From Bradyrhizobium sp. 132 (GTDB lineage Bacteria > Pseudomonadota > Alphaproteobacteria > Rhizobiales > Xanthobacteraceae), in contig NZ_JADPKY010000121.1 of the NCBI RefSeq assembly GCF_023074185.1, positions 1 to 32,364 of the forward strand: DNA of 32,364 bases. The letters run 5' to 3'. Positions 8,294-15,641 of this stretch are shown in pieces; position 1 is the stretch's first letter; each line of letters begins with the position of its first letter. Position numbers and translations under genes: made by a program. The notes beneath the pieces are model-generated. The model was not told the DNA's origin and did not search any database. It was given only the letters and a program-made list of their open reading frames with translations.

Positions 8294-9523
8294 ATGGCAA
8301 AGACGGTCATCGTTTGTGGCAAGCTGTTCGACGGCCTGAGCGACACCATACGCGGACCGGCGGAGATCCTGATCGAAGACGATGCCATTTCCGAAGTGTC
8401 GGACTCGGTCGGACGTCCGGACGGTGCGAATGTCGTCGACCTCGGCGACCGAACCGTGTCCCCCGGCTTCATCGACACCCACGTTCATCTCTGCATCGAC
8501 GGCTTGAATCTGGCGCGGCAAACGTTGCAGTGCTCGCCGGCCAAGGCGCTGGCCGGCCTTTACTATGCGCAGCAGTACATGCGCTACGGCTTCACGACGC
8601 TTCGCGACATGGGCACGCTGGATCCCGAGTGGCCGACCGTCAACCTGCGCGATGCCATCGACGGCGGTTTCGCGCGGGGACCGCGCCTGATCGTCGCTCC
8701 GCACATGATCAGCGCGACCGCGGGTCATGGCGACATGCAGGGCATGTTCCCGTGCCGATGCCATATGGGACTGTCCAGGGTCGCAGATTCTCCCGCCAAG
8801 ATTCGCGAGCTGGTTCGCATGGAGCACGCCTTTGGCGCCAACTGGATCAAGACCATGAACACCGGCGGATATATGAGCGCCGGCGACGACCCGGCGAGAG
8901 TGACCTGGTTTGAGGACGAGATGCTGACCCTCGGGCAAACCGCGCAGCAGCTCGGCCTGCCGCTGGCGGTCCACACGGGCGCTGCGGAGGGGTGCAAACA
9001 GGCCTTGCGCGCCAGCGCGCGAAGCATCGAGCACTGCTACCTCATCGACGACGAGGGCATTGCGATGGCGGAAGAGGCGGGCGCGTTCCTCGTCCCTACC
9101 ATGCAGATGACCCGCGAGGACAAGGCGCTTCTGAAAGAAGGCAAGCTCCCCGAGCACGCGGTCTGGAAATTCCGCCGCGACGTGGCGGCGATCGAGGAGG
9201 CACAAAAGCTCATTGCGCGGAGCAATGCGAAAGTGGCTTACGGGACGGACTGCGGGATGTTTCCCTTCAGCGAAGGGATTCTCGAGTTTCAGGCCATGGT
9301 GGCGGCGGGCCTTGCTCCGGTGCGTGCATTGAAGGCGGGCACCAGCGTCGCCGCGGAGCTTTTGCAGCGCGATGATCTCGGGGCTATTGCTCCGGGCAGG
9401 ACGGCCGATATCGTCGCGATGCCGGGAGATCCCGTAGAAGACATCGCCGCAACGGCGAAGGTGGATTTCGTTATGAAGGGCGGTCGCATCTACCGCCACG
9501 GATCGCTGGATATACTACAGTGA
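8294..9523 (+). CDS. Metal-dependent amidohydrolase (imidazolonepropionase/prolidase-like)
   Basis: A 409-residue TIM-barrel amidohydrolase. Metal-site residues visible are His63 and His65 in DTHVHL, a candidate carbamylated Lys186 in NWIKTMNTGG, His227 in VHTGAAEG, His247 in IEHCYL and Asp319 in YGTDCG. The N-terminal strand IVCGKLFDGLSDT and the C-terminal GRTADIVAMPGDP are the usual beta-sandwich parts. This subgroup includes Xaa-Pro and Xaa-Arg dipeptidases and related promiscuous hydrolases. The ATG at 8294 is preceded by GCGGAGG. The frame is intact. Together with the upstream M20 enzyme it could break down acylated or peptide-like compounds; the order of action is inference. Confidence 0.88.
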   Translation: MAKTVIVCGKLFDGLSDTIRGPAEILIEDDAISEVSDSVGRPDGANVVDLGDRTVSPGFIDTHVHLCIDGLNLARQTLQCSPAKALAGLYYAQQYMRYGFTTLRDMGTLDPEWPTVNLRDAIDGGFARGPRLIVAPHMISATAGHGDMQGMFPCRCHMGLSRVADSPAKIRELVRMEHAFGANWIKTMNTGGYMSAGDDPARVTWFEDEMLTLGQTAQQLGLPLAVHTGAAEGCKQALRASARSIEHCYLIDDEGIAMAEEAGAFLVPTMQMTREDKALLKEGKLPEHAVWKFRRDVAAIEEAQKLIARSNAKVAYGTDCGMFPFSEGILEFQAMVAAGLAPVRALKAGTSVAAELLQRDDLGAIAPGRTADIVAMPGDPVEDIAATAKVDFVMKGGRIYRHGSLDILQ

Positions 9524-9597
9524 TGAGCCTACGTTCCAGGACGGCTGCGGCGCCATAGGGCGCCTCGCGCCTCGTTGGAGAAGCACGAAGGGCAGTA

Positions 9598-10380
9598 ATG
9601 ATGACCAGACTGACCCCGGCGATCTTCTTTGGCCACGGTAACCCGATGAATGCGATCGGGCAGAACTCTTATACGGACGGCTGGAGCCACCTTGGGCAGA
9701 CGATGTCGCGGCCAAAGGCCATCCTGTCGATCTCCGCGCATTGGTACGTGCCGGAGACCGGCGTCACCATAACCACCGCGCCGCGCACGATCCACGATTT
9801 CGGCGGGTTTCCACCCGCACTCTATCGGGTCGAATATCCGGCTCCCGGCGATCCCGCGCTCGCGCGTAGGGTTCAACAGCTTCTCGCGCCGCTCGACGTG
9901 AAACTGGATCATTCCTGGGGACTAGACCACGGCACGTGGTCGGTCTTGAAGCACGTCTATCCGGCTGCAGACGTTCCCGTCGTCCAGCTCAGCATCGACG
10001 AGACCAAGCCGGCATCGGTCCATTTCGAGATTGGTAAGAAGCTCGCGCCGCTGCGGGAAGAAGGGGTGCTGATCGTCGGCAGCGGCAACCTCGTCCACAA
10101 CCTACACGCCTATGCCTGGGGCGGGCATCCGCGCGATGCCTACGACTGGGCTCTCCGCTTCGAGGAACGCGCGAAGGAGTTCATTCTGGCGCGCAAATTC
10201 GCGCCGCTGATCGAATATGAGGAGATGGGGCCCGACGCGACGCTGTCGATTCCGACGCCGGAGCACTACCTTCCGCTGCTGTACGTTCTGGCGACCGGTC
10301 AGGCGGCCGAGACGGCTGGCTTCCCGATCAACGGCGTCGACGGCGGATCGATCTCCATGTTGACGGTGAAGATTGGATGA
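9598..10380 (+). CDS. ygiD: YgiD-type extradiol ring-cleavage dioxygenase
   Basis: A 260-residue member of the DODA / class III extradiol dioxygenase family, close in length to E. coli YgiD (4,5-DOPA dioxygenase). Conserved histidines are His13 in FFGHGNPMNAI, His48 in SISAHWY, His111 in GLDHGTWSVL and His223 in TPEHYLPLLY. VGSGNLVHNL near 160 is also diagnostic. The enzyme opens catechol-type rings with a divalent metal in the cytoplasm; the native substrate is uncertain. Two adjacent ATGs (9598 and 9601) are possible and GAAGGG lies upstream. An FMN-reductase-like pseudogene follows 24 bases later, a pairing that suggests a former quinone/catechol detoxification operon. Confidence 0.92.
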   Translation: MMTRLTPAIFFGHGNPMNAIGQNSYTDGWSHLGQTMSRPKAILSISAHWYVPETGVTITTAPRTIHDFGGFPPALYRVEYPAPGDPALARRVQQLLAPLDVKLDHSWGLDHGTWSVLKHVYPAADVPVVQLSIDETKPASVHFEIGKKLAPLREEGVLIVGSGNLVHNLHAYAWGGHPRDAYDWALRFEERAKEFILARKFAPLIEYEEMGPDATLSIPTPEHYLPLLYVLATGQAAETAGFPINGVDGGSISMLTVKIG

Positions 10381-10404
10381 CGACTTAGAACCGGAGAGAT
10401 GGCC

Positions 10405-10963
10405 ATGGCCAAGACGACAGACGTAGCCATGATCGTGGGCAGCCTGCGCAAGGGGTCGATCAATCGCATGGTCGCGAACACGCTCATCGAATTGGCACCG
10501 GCGGAGCTCAAGCTCGGCATCGTCGAGATCGGGCAACTGCAGCTATACAATCAGGATCTCGACGACCAGCCTCCGGCCGAGTGGTCGGCGTTCCGTGAGC
10601 GAATCGCGAGCTCCAACGCGGTCCTGTTCGTGACGCCCGAGTACAACCGCTCCATTCCTGCCGCGCTCAAGAACGCCCTGGATGTCGGCTCCCGACCCTA
10701 CGGGAAGAGCGTGTGGAACGGAAAGCCCGGCGCGGTTGTGAGTGCCTCGCCCAGCGATCGGAGGCTTCGGCGCCAATCAGCATTTGCGGCAGACGTTCGT
10801 GTTTCTCAACATCCCCGCCATGCAGCAGCCCGAAGCGTATCTCTGCTTCGCCGACAAGTTGTTCGATCAGCGAGGCAAGCTGACCAATCCCGACACCAGC
10901 AAGTTCCTCCAAAACTTCATGAATTCCTATGCTGCATGGGTCGTCACCAACGCCAAATCGTAG
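10405..10963 (+). pseudogene. NADPH-dependent FMN/quinone reductase (ChrR-like), frameshifted
   Basis: The first part (from the ATG at 10405, 8 bases after GGAG) is a flavodoxin-like reductase: VAMIVGSLRKGSINRMVANT, then AVLFVTPEYNRSIPAALKNA and NGKPGAVVSASP. Near 10752 the frame is lost. It resumes in another frame with AIGGFGANQHLRQTFVFLNI, MQQPEAYLCFADKLFDQRGK and a normal C-terminus ending at 10961-10963. A two-base loss (or one-base gain) in the SPGAIGG loop explains it. Intact relatives reduce quinones, azo dyes or chromate with NAD(P)H and FMN. All other family positions remain, so the lesion is recent or is a sequencing error. Confidence 0.85.
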
Positions 10964-11244
10964 TTGTCCTTGCGGTTCGCAGCCCGTCGCGGAAATGCGC
11001 CGTCCCTACTTTCTTCCACAGAGCGTCCGGACCATAGAGCCGGGTGGCATCTGCCTTCTGGATTCCGACGATCTTAGCGCAGCGGCGGCGGCCTCACCCT
11101 CAGAACGTGTTGCGGAATTTGGCTCAGCGGCAGCGCCCCTCCAGAGGGAGCCGGCCGAGCTTCCGCGCGCGGGTCGTCCAGGAGCGCCTGCCAGTATCCA
11201 CAGATCGTCTGTCTGGAGCCAAGCCGGGCTTGGACGGCCCGTTT

Positions 11245-11385
11245 CCGCGAGACAAAGGCCTGATAGGCCCCCTACTTCGCCATCCTTATGAGGTCCGCGA
11301 TCCTGCGGAGTATTTCGACGAGATCCAGGACGTCAAAGTCACCAAGGACATGCTCGACCTCGCCAGGCACATCGTGAACCGTTCC
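11245..11385 (+). pseudogene. ku: Second Ku fragment
   Basis: About 45 codons, KGLIGPLLRHPYEVRDPAEY then FDEIQDVKVTKDMLDLARHI, match the middle of Ku and nothing before or after does. The upstream 10964-11244 stretch encodes only an arginine-rich frame without recognisable homology. Bases 11251-11380 align without gaps to 1057-1186: the last 76 bases are identical, while the first 54 differ at about 13 positions. Homology ends abruptly after VN. It cannot encode a functional Ku. Confidence 0.85.
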
Positions 11386-11480
11386 TCTCTCCGACAGTGG
11401 AATTAGCTTTCCATGGCGCAAGTGGGAGGCGTCGCAAGGATGCGAGCATGGATGGTGAAGTTTTGGCGCGAAAGAGGCCC

Positions 11481-11540
11481 GCCGACCTGACGGGCCCCTT
11501 GCTTCAAGGGGCCGACCTGACGGGCCCCTTGCTTCAAGGC
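11481..11540. repeat. 30-bp tandem duplication containing a hairpin
   Basis: Two adjacent 30-base units (11481-11510 and 11511-11540) differ only in the last base. The junction creates a perfect hairpin: GGCCCCTTG (11493-11501), loop CTT, CAAGGGGCC (11505-11513). It lies downstream of the 22-residue microprotein gene on the minus strand and of the Ku fragment on the plus strand. It may act as a terminator for either, though no clear T-tract follows. Confidence 0.8.
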
Positions 11541-11563
11541 TGTCGCTGGTTGTGATGATCCGC

Positions 11564-11632
11564 TCAGCGCAGGAGCATGATCAAGATGATGAGTGGGATC
11601 GGGATTCCGACGAGCCAAAGTAGAATCGGCAT
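11564..11632 (-). CDS. 22-residue hydrophobic membrane microprotein
   Basis: A 22-codon gene starting MPILLWLVGIPIPLIILI and ending in a lone arginine, TGA at 11566-11564. Almost the whole peptide is one membrane-spanning segment with paired prolines. A strong GAGGAG ribosome site, overlapping the stop of the upstream 285-residue membrane protein gene, precedes the ATG at 11632. The 12-base gap and the shared strand indicate one operon. I recall similar tiny proteins in Bradyrhizobium genomes, but no function is known to me. A regulatory or assembly role for the upstream membrane protein is inference. Confidence 0.7.
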   Translation of the reverse strand: MPILLWLVGIPIPLIILIMLLR

Positions 11633-11644
11633 GGTTTTTACTCC

Positions 11645-12502
11645 TCAGTTTCGAGCTGCTGACGGTTGAGTTGGTGAACGGAAAGCATTCTTTCCCCATG
11701 TCAGGTCACGAAGTCCGCCGCCTTCCATGGCGGCAAGGGCTGCGGAGAACGCGCCGATGAAAAGCGACAGCGTCAGCCAGATCGCTGTCTGCATTGCAGC
11801 CTTGCGGGCATTATCCAGATCCGTTTTCGCTTGGGTCACTACGTCGTTCACGCGCTTCTCCGCATCGGCCTGGCTCAAGCCCGTACGGGCGGCCACTACC
11901 TTGGCAACATAGGCTTTGTCGGTCGGCGTCACGTCGTTTCCGACGCGAAAGTCTGCGGTGAGTAGGCGGATCATTTCCGGACGTGGATCAGATTGTTGAC
12001 CCTGCGCCGACAGATCGTTAGGACGCAGCAGCGTGTCGACATATCCCGCCATTGGACCAGAGTTGGCCGCTGCTTGAGTGGCGCCGCCGAGCGCGCCTCC
12101 CAGTAAAGAACTTGCGGGTGATGCCAGTAGCAATGCGCCGAGCACGGATGCGACTGCCCAGGCCAAAAAACCGTGGGCCGTATCTCGGAACTGCACCTCG
12201 GTGGAGTGGACGCCCACCCACTTCGTTCGGAGACGTCCGGCGAGATAGCCCCCGATCGCGGAAGAGAGCATCGCCATGACGATGAAGTAAAGTCCTGTGC
12301 CGATTTTGAAGGTTGTCGCCGATACGCCGGAATGTCCCCATGGCGATACGACGGCGAACCCCATGCCTACGCCGAAGGATAAAAGAACCAAGGTCAGAGC
12401 GAGCGAAGCCGCCGCTCCAGCCAACACCGCCGCCCAGGAAACGCCGGCTATCGATGGCTCGACTACGTCCGCTCCTGCCGTGCGTACCAATCCTTCAGAC
12501 AT
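11645..12502 (-). CDS. Conserved multi-spanning membrane protein, unknown function
   Basis: A 285-residue protein I cannot assign to a characterised family. Hydrophobic segments lie at about 19-53 (IAGVSWAAVLAGAAASLALT), 68-90 (GTGLYFIVMAMLSSAIGGYL), 108-140 and 238-262. A soluble loop between about 145 and 235 ends in an amphipathic helix (AYVAKVVAARTGLSQADAEK, then VNDVVTQAKTDLDNARKAAM). Glycine-zipper patterns (LLGGALGGATQ) suggest helix packing. It is translated just ahead of the 22-residue microprotein. A GGAAC-N17-ATTT element lies 30 bases before the start. Similar proteins occur widely in rhizobia and are annotated as hypothetical. Confidence 0.75.
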   Translation of the reverse strand: MSEGLVRTAGADVVEPSIAGVSWAAVLAGAAASLALTLVLLSFGVGMGFAVVSPWGHSGVSATTFKIGTGLYFIVMAMLSSAIGGYLAGRLRTKWVGVHSTEVQFRDTAHGFLAWAVASVLGALLLASPASSLLGGALGGATQAAANSGPMAGYVDTLLRPNDLSAQGQQSDPRPEMIRLLTADFRVGNDVTPTDKAYVAKVVAARTGLSQADAEKRVNDVVTQAKTDLDNARKAAMQTAIWLTLSLFIGAFSAALAAMEGGGLRDLTWGKNAFRSPTQPSAARN

Positions 12503-12532
12503 CTCAGATCCTCTCGTGAGCTTGTGCTCAAG

Positions 12533-12558
12533 AAATGCGCAGGCTCGCTCTAAGTTCC
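12533..12558 (-). promoter_or_regulatory. Weak EcfG-type promoter candidate
   Basis: On the minus strand GGAAC (12558-12554), 17 bases, ATTT (12536-12533), 30 bases before the start at 12502. Perfect -35 but poor -10. Confidence 0.3.
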
Positions 12559-12752
12559 TTTGAGGAAACTTACCGGGTCGGAAGATGGGAGCTGAAGAAG
12601 CGACTTCGATTGCCCAGATCGGAGTGATGTCCTCGGCAGGCTTACCTGTCTCTGGCTTTGCCTAGACGGCGGTCCATCACCGCGCTTGGCCCCTGCGGTG
12701 TGCTCGCTTGGTAGGGAAGGCAATCAGGACTTCTGTCAATCGGATCGCGTGC

Positions 12753-13898
12753 CTATGACGGTCGAAATATCCATTCGCGCCACACCGTCAACAAAGCCGC
12801 CATTACGACCGGCCCCAGGAATAAGCCGATGAGTCCGAAAGCAGCCAAGCCTCCGAAGATCCCAACGAAAGCGAACAGAAAGGGCAAGCGCGCCGAACCG
12901 CCGACCAGTACCGGCCACACGAAATGGTCCCCCGCCAGCATGATAACCGCTCCCCAGCAGAAGACGCCCGCCGCCGCGGCTTCCTGTCCGTTCGATATCA
13001 CAGTGAGCGCCGCCGCGGAAAATGCCACCCAGGCACCAAAAGGGAGCATCGCGAAAGCGGTAGTAAATATGGTGAACATGACAGCGTTCGGCACCCCCGC
13101 AACAAGATAGCCGACGCCGATCAACATCCCCTCCCCGACCGCGACCACGACCGTACCGTTCACAGTGCCGCGGATGGAATCAACGATCTTTTCGACTACA
13201 CCTTCACCGGGATGGCCAAGGATTCTTTCGCTCGTTTCCAGGAATCGGCTCGCGACGGAACGGCCGTTGCTGAGCAGAACGAAAAGCGCGACCAGGGAAA
13301 AAAACAGCATGAACATGCGGTGCAGCAGCTGGCCGCCCAAGGTGTTGAAAAGATCTGATGCGCTATCAGCACTGATCGCTTTCAACCAGCCTGTCGCCGC
13401 CTGCGGGTCAGAAAGATTGGCGCGCCACCACTGCTGCGCGATCTCCGCTGCAATCGGCAGCCGGGCGATCCAATCGGGCACTTCGATGCCGCTCTCGCGG
13501 GCCTTCTTCAGCCAATCCGCGATTTCCCCGCTCTGCTGCGCGACCTGATAGATCGCGAGGGACATGGGCGTGAAAAGGATGAGGGCAACGAAGCACGTGA
13601 AGACGAACGCGGCCCAGCCTGATGGGCCCGAGGTCACGCGAGTCGCGCAAGCTGCGTAAAGGGGCCAAAGGGCAACTGCCAATATGGTGGCCCATATCAA
13701 CGCGGCGAGAAAGCCAGCGGCGGTCCAAAGGGACAGTGCGACGATCACCAGCGCGAAAACCACGCGTGCATTCTTGCGAGCGTCCGATCCAAGTGGCAAC
13801 GGTTTGTGCCCCGGTTTCGCCAGGCCGTTTTCGTCCGAGTCGACCGACTTGGTCCGGCTCGGTTTCCTTCGGCTCACGCTCGGAGTTGTCCGTCTCAC
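12753..13898 (-). CDS. AI-2E family transporter (TqsA/PerM-type)
   Basis: A 381-residue permease with the AI-2E family layout: paired helices near the N-terminus (ARVVFALVIVALSLWTAAGF, LIWATILAVALWPLYAACAT), a cytoplasmic/periplasmic stretch, then helices with GEGMLIGVGYLVAGVPNAVM and PFGAWVAFSAAAL and a C-terminal pair with GGLAAFGLIGLFLGPVVMA. I chose GTG at 13898, which has TAGGAAA just upstream. The frame stays open further back to 14165, but that extension is arginine-rich and unlike the family. Members export AI-2, act as Na+/H+ antiporters or are uncharacterised; the substrate is unknown here. No GGAAC element precedes it. Confidence 0.88.
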   Translation of the reverse strand: MRRTTPSVSRRKPSRTKSVDSDENGLAKPGHKPLPLGSDARKNARVVFALVIVALSLWTAAGFLAALIWATILAVALWPLYAACATRVTSGPSGWAAFVFTCFVALILFTPMSLAIYQVAQQSGEIADWLKKARESGIEVPDWIARLPIAAEIAQQWWRANLSDPQAATGWLKAISADSASDLFNTLGGQLLHRMFMLFFSLVALFVLLSNGRSVASRFLETSERILGHPGEGVVEKIVDSIRGTVNGTVVVAVGEGMLIGVGYLVAGVPNAVMFTIFTTAFAMLPFGAWVAFSAAALTVISNGQEAAAAGVFCWGAVIMLAGDHFVWPVLVGGSARLPFLFAFVGIFGGLAAFGLIGLFLGPVVMAALLTVWREWIFRPS

Positions 13899-14065
13899 GT
13901 TTCCTACAAATTTGGTTGCGCCGAGAAGCGAAATACGCGTCACCAACGTCAGATTGTCTGGATCGGTTGACGGGGGCAGCAGTCGCGCCGACCGAACGGG
14001 ACACTTCCCCCTAAATCGGAGAACGAGCGTTAAAGTCGGGACGCTCGCTCTCCGCAATAACTTGT

Positions 14066-14461
14066 CTACTTCTTCTCCGGCACCCAAGTGGTGCTTGCTC
14101 GATCGTATTTGAAGCCCGGCGCGCCCTTCAAATCGTGCTTGGTTTCGTCGAGGGTCAGCCACCACTTATCGTTCTTCTCGGCTGTCTTGACCGCCGTGAA
14201 AGGCACGATGACATCCTTCTCGGCGGCGCCGAGAAATCCGCCGACTCCGATCACCAACCCGGCGATCTTGCCAGACTTGTCGACAAGGATGTCGTCGATA
14301 TCGCCAATCTTGCTTTCCTTCGGGTCGTACACGGCTTGCTTGTAGTAATTCGTCACTGTCCAACTTTCCGTCGGCGCCGCCGTCAGCACGGTGGTCGCCG
14401 CGAATGCGCCGGTTGCCATCGTTGCCGCCAGCAGACATCCGATTGCGAAATCTTTCTTCAT
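14066..14461 (-). CDS. PRC-barrel domain protein, secreted
   Basis: A 131-residue protein with a signal peptide (MKKDFAIGCLLAATMATGAF, cleavage after AFA) and a PRC-barrel: YYKQAVYDPKESKIGDIDDI, LVDKSGKIAGLVIGVGGFLG, KDVIVPFTAV. Rhizobia carry many such periplasmic PRC-barrel proteins, commonly stress-induced. The domain is a small beta-barrel often used for protein-protein contacts, and the partner is unknown. A consensus-perfect EcfG promoter (14496-14520) lies 34 bases upstream. A divergent one drives the membrane protein gene at 14573. The frame is intact, ending WVPEKK. Confidence 0.9.
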   Translation of the reverse strand: MKKDFAIGCLLAATMATGAFAATTVLTAAPTESWTVTNYYKQAVYDPKESKIGDIDDILVDKSGKIAGLVIGVGGFLGAAEKDVIVPFTAVKTAEKNDKWWLTLDETKHDLKGAPGFKYDRASTTWVPEKK

Positions 14462-14495
14462 ACCCGAACGCCTCGATCAGTAGTGGGGCCCGTCC

Positions 14496-14520
14496 AACGG
14501 GACAACGTGGCAAATGTTCC
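14496..14520 (-). promoter_or_regulatory. EcfG-type promoter for the PRC-barrel gene
   Basis: On the minus strand GGAAC (14520-14516), a 16-base spacer, CGTT (14499-14496). Both boxes match the alphaproteobacterial EcfG consensus exactly, with a 34-base leader. Confidence 0.75.
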
Positions 14521-14526
14521 GACGAT

Positions 14527-14552
14527 GGAACGTCGCCGCTCGCTGCGCAGTT
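14527..14552 (+). promoter_or_regulatory. EcfG-type promoter, divergent partner
   Basis: GGAAC 14527-14531, a 17-base spacer, AGTT 14549-14552, 20 bases before the ATG at 14573. It starts 6 bases from the opposing -35 box of the PRC-barrel promoter. Confidence 0.55.
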
Positions 14553-14572
14553 GAGGAGGTCAGGAGCTGCTC

Positions 14573-14884
14573 ATGAGCCTCAAACGACGGATCGAAAACC
14601 TCGGACCCTACCAATCGCTGTTTCTCTTGGCGGTGCCAACGGCGACGGTAGAGCCGTTGAAATTGGTCGCGGTCGCGATTGCCGGGGAGGGTCACTGGAT
14701 CGCCGGGACTGCCATGATCGTGACGTGCTATCTGCTCAGTCTGGTGGTGGTCGAACGGCTCTTCGTCACCGTCAAGCCCAAGCTGCTGACCATTCCGTGG
14801 TTCGCGAAGCTCTGGACGACAATCCTCGCTGTGCGCACATGGGCCGCCGCATCTTTCCGGCGGCTGCGTGAAGGGACGAGTTGA
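14573..14884 (+). CDS. Small membrane protein, unknown function
   Basis: A 103-residue protein with two predicted membrane helices at about 14-36 (YQSLFLLAVPTATVEPLKLV) and 43-66 (AGTAMIVTCYLLSLVVVERL), followed by a basic amphipathic tail with several tryptophans. GAGGAGGTCAGGAG upstream gives a strong ribosome site. I recognise no characterised family; similar proteins are common in rhizobia. The stop is 12 bases from the convergent response regulator stop at 14897. The candidate EcfG promoter and the divergent PRC-barrel gene suggest an envelope stress role, which is inference. Confidence 0.75.
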   Translation: MSLKRRIENLGPYQSLFLLAVPTATVEPLKLVAVAIAGEGHWIAGTAMIVTCYLLSLVVVERLFVTVKPKLLTIPWFAKLWTTILAVRTWAAASFRRLREGTS

Positions 14885-14896
14885 ATGGCTGCTTCG

Positions 14897-15544
14897 TCAG
14901 TGCAGGTCGATCTCGACGGCGATCCTGACGAGGTCCGAATGGCTTTTGGCGCCGAGTTTGGTCTTAAGCGCCGAGGTCGTGTTGGCGACGGTCTTGTAAG
15001 AGATGCCGAGTTCCGACGCGACTTCCGATATCCGGTCGCCCCGGCCTAACAGCCGCAGTATCTCGAGCTCGCGTGCACTCATCTGCGTCAGGGGGCTGGC
15101 CTTAATCGCCGCGCCCGCGAAGGTCGTCGCTTCGGCCAGTCGGGGGGAGACGAAGCGTTCGCCCGCGGCCACTTTCCGGATCGCCTTGGCCAGGATACGG
15201 GGATCGTCGCTCTTCGAAACATACCCCTGAATGCCCATCTCGACGGCGCGCGCCACGAAGGCAGGATCGTCGCTCACGCTGAGCATGACGATCCGGGCGG
15301 CCGGGTCATCCTTGCGAATCCGGCGCGTCAGTTCGAAGCCCGTCAGATCGGGGAGCCTGAGGTCCACGACAGTGACGTCCGGATCCTTCTGCAGGTATGC
15401 CCGATGACCCGTCTTCGCGTCAAAGGCCTCCTCGATCTCAACGGAAGGGTCCGATGCGAACAGAGCGCGGCATCCCGATACGACCACAGGATGGTCGTCG
15501 ACGATCAGCACCCGAACGACCGATTTTGCCTTATCCTGCACCAA
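14897..15544 (-). CDS. NarL/FixJ-type response regulator
   Basis: A 215-residue two-domain regulator. The receiver domain (about 10-125) has Asp16/Asp17 in LIVDDHPVV, the phospho-acceptor Asp61 in VVDLRLPDLTG and Lys111 in YVSKSDDP. The C-terminal LuxR-type helix-turn-helix (about 150-211) contains LTQMSARELEILRLLGRGDR and EVASELGISYKTVANTTSAL. It binds DNA as a phosphorylated dimer to control transcription. The sensor kinase gene at 15642 is divergent across a 97-base gap, and both belong to the NarL/UhpB class, so they are a probable cognate pair. Targets are unknown. No stop or frameshift is present. Confidence 0.92.
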   Translation of the reverse strand: MVQDKAKSVVRVLIVDDHPVVVSGCRALFASDPSVEIEEAFDAKTGHRAYLQKDPDVTVVDLRLPDLTGFELTRRIRKDDPAARIVMLSVSDDPAFVARAVEMGIQGYVSKSDDPRILAKAIRKVAAGERFVSPRLAEATTFAGAAIKASPLTQMSARELEILRLLGRGDRISEVASELGISYKTVANTTSALKTKLGAKSHSDLVRIAVEIDLH

Positions 15545-15566
15545 CGATTCCTCGATTCACACGACA

Positions 15567-15592
15567 GGAACGCCGCGGGGGCCTCATTGGTT
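15567..15592 (+). promoter_or_regulatory. Candidate EcfG-type promoter for the sensor kinase
   Basis: GGAAC 15567-15571, a 17-base spacer, GGTT 15589-15592, 49 bases before the TTG start at 15642. It lies in the divergent intergenic region. Confidence 0.5.
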
Positions 15593-15641
15593 CGGAATTG
15601 CCCGAACAGAAGATGAGGCACTGCGCTCGAAGGAGCACGAA

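Noticed and set aside
7234..8913. 559-codon open frame on the plus strand
   Set aside because: It crosses the M20 end, the TRIC gene and the second amidohydrolase in a wrong frame and is arginine-rich throughout.
8120..9499. 459-codon open frame on the minus strand
   Set aside because: It is the antisense of the intact amidohydrolase, Arg/His/Ala-rich, without a recognisable domain.
10964..11244. Possible gene upstream of the second Ku fragment
   Set aside because: The arginine-rich frame shows no domain and has no ribosome site; only the Ku segment is recognisable.
11481..11540. Possible CRISPR repeat
   Set aside because: The two units are directly adjacent with no spacer and no cas genes are present.
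12753..14165. Longer 470-residue version of the AI-2E permease
   Set aside because: The extra N-terminus is unlike the family, and a GTG with TAGGAAA lies at 13898.
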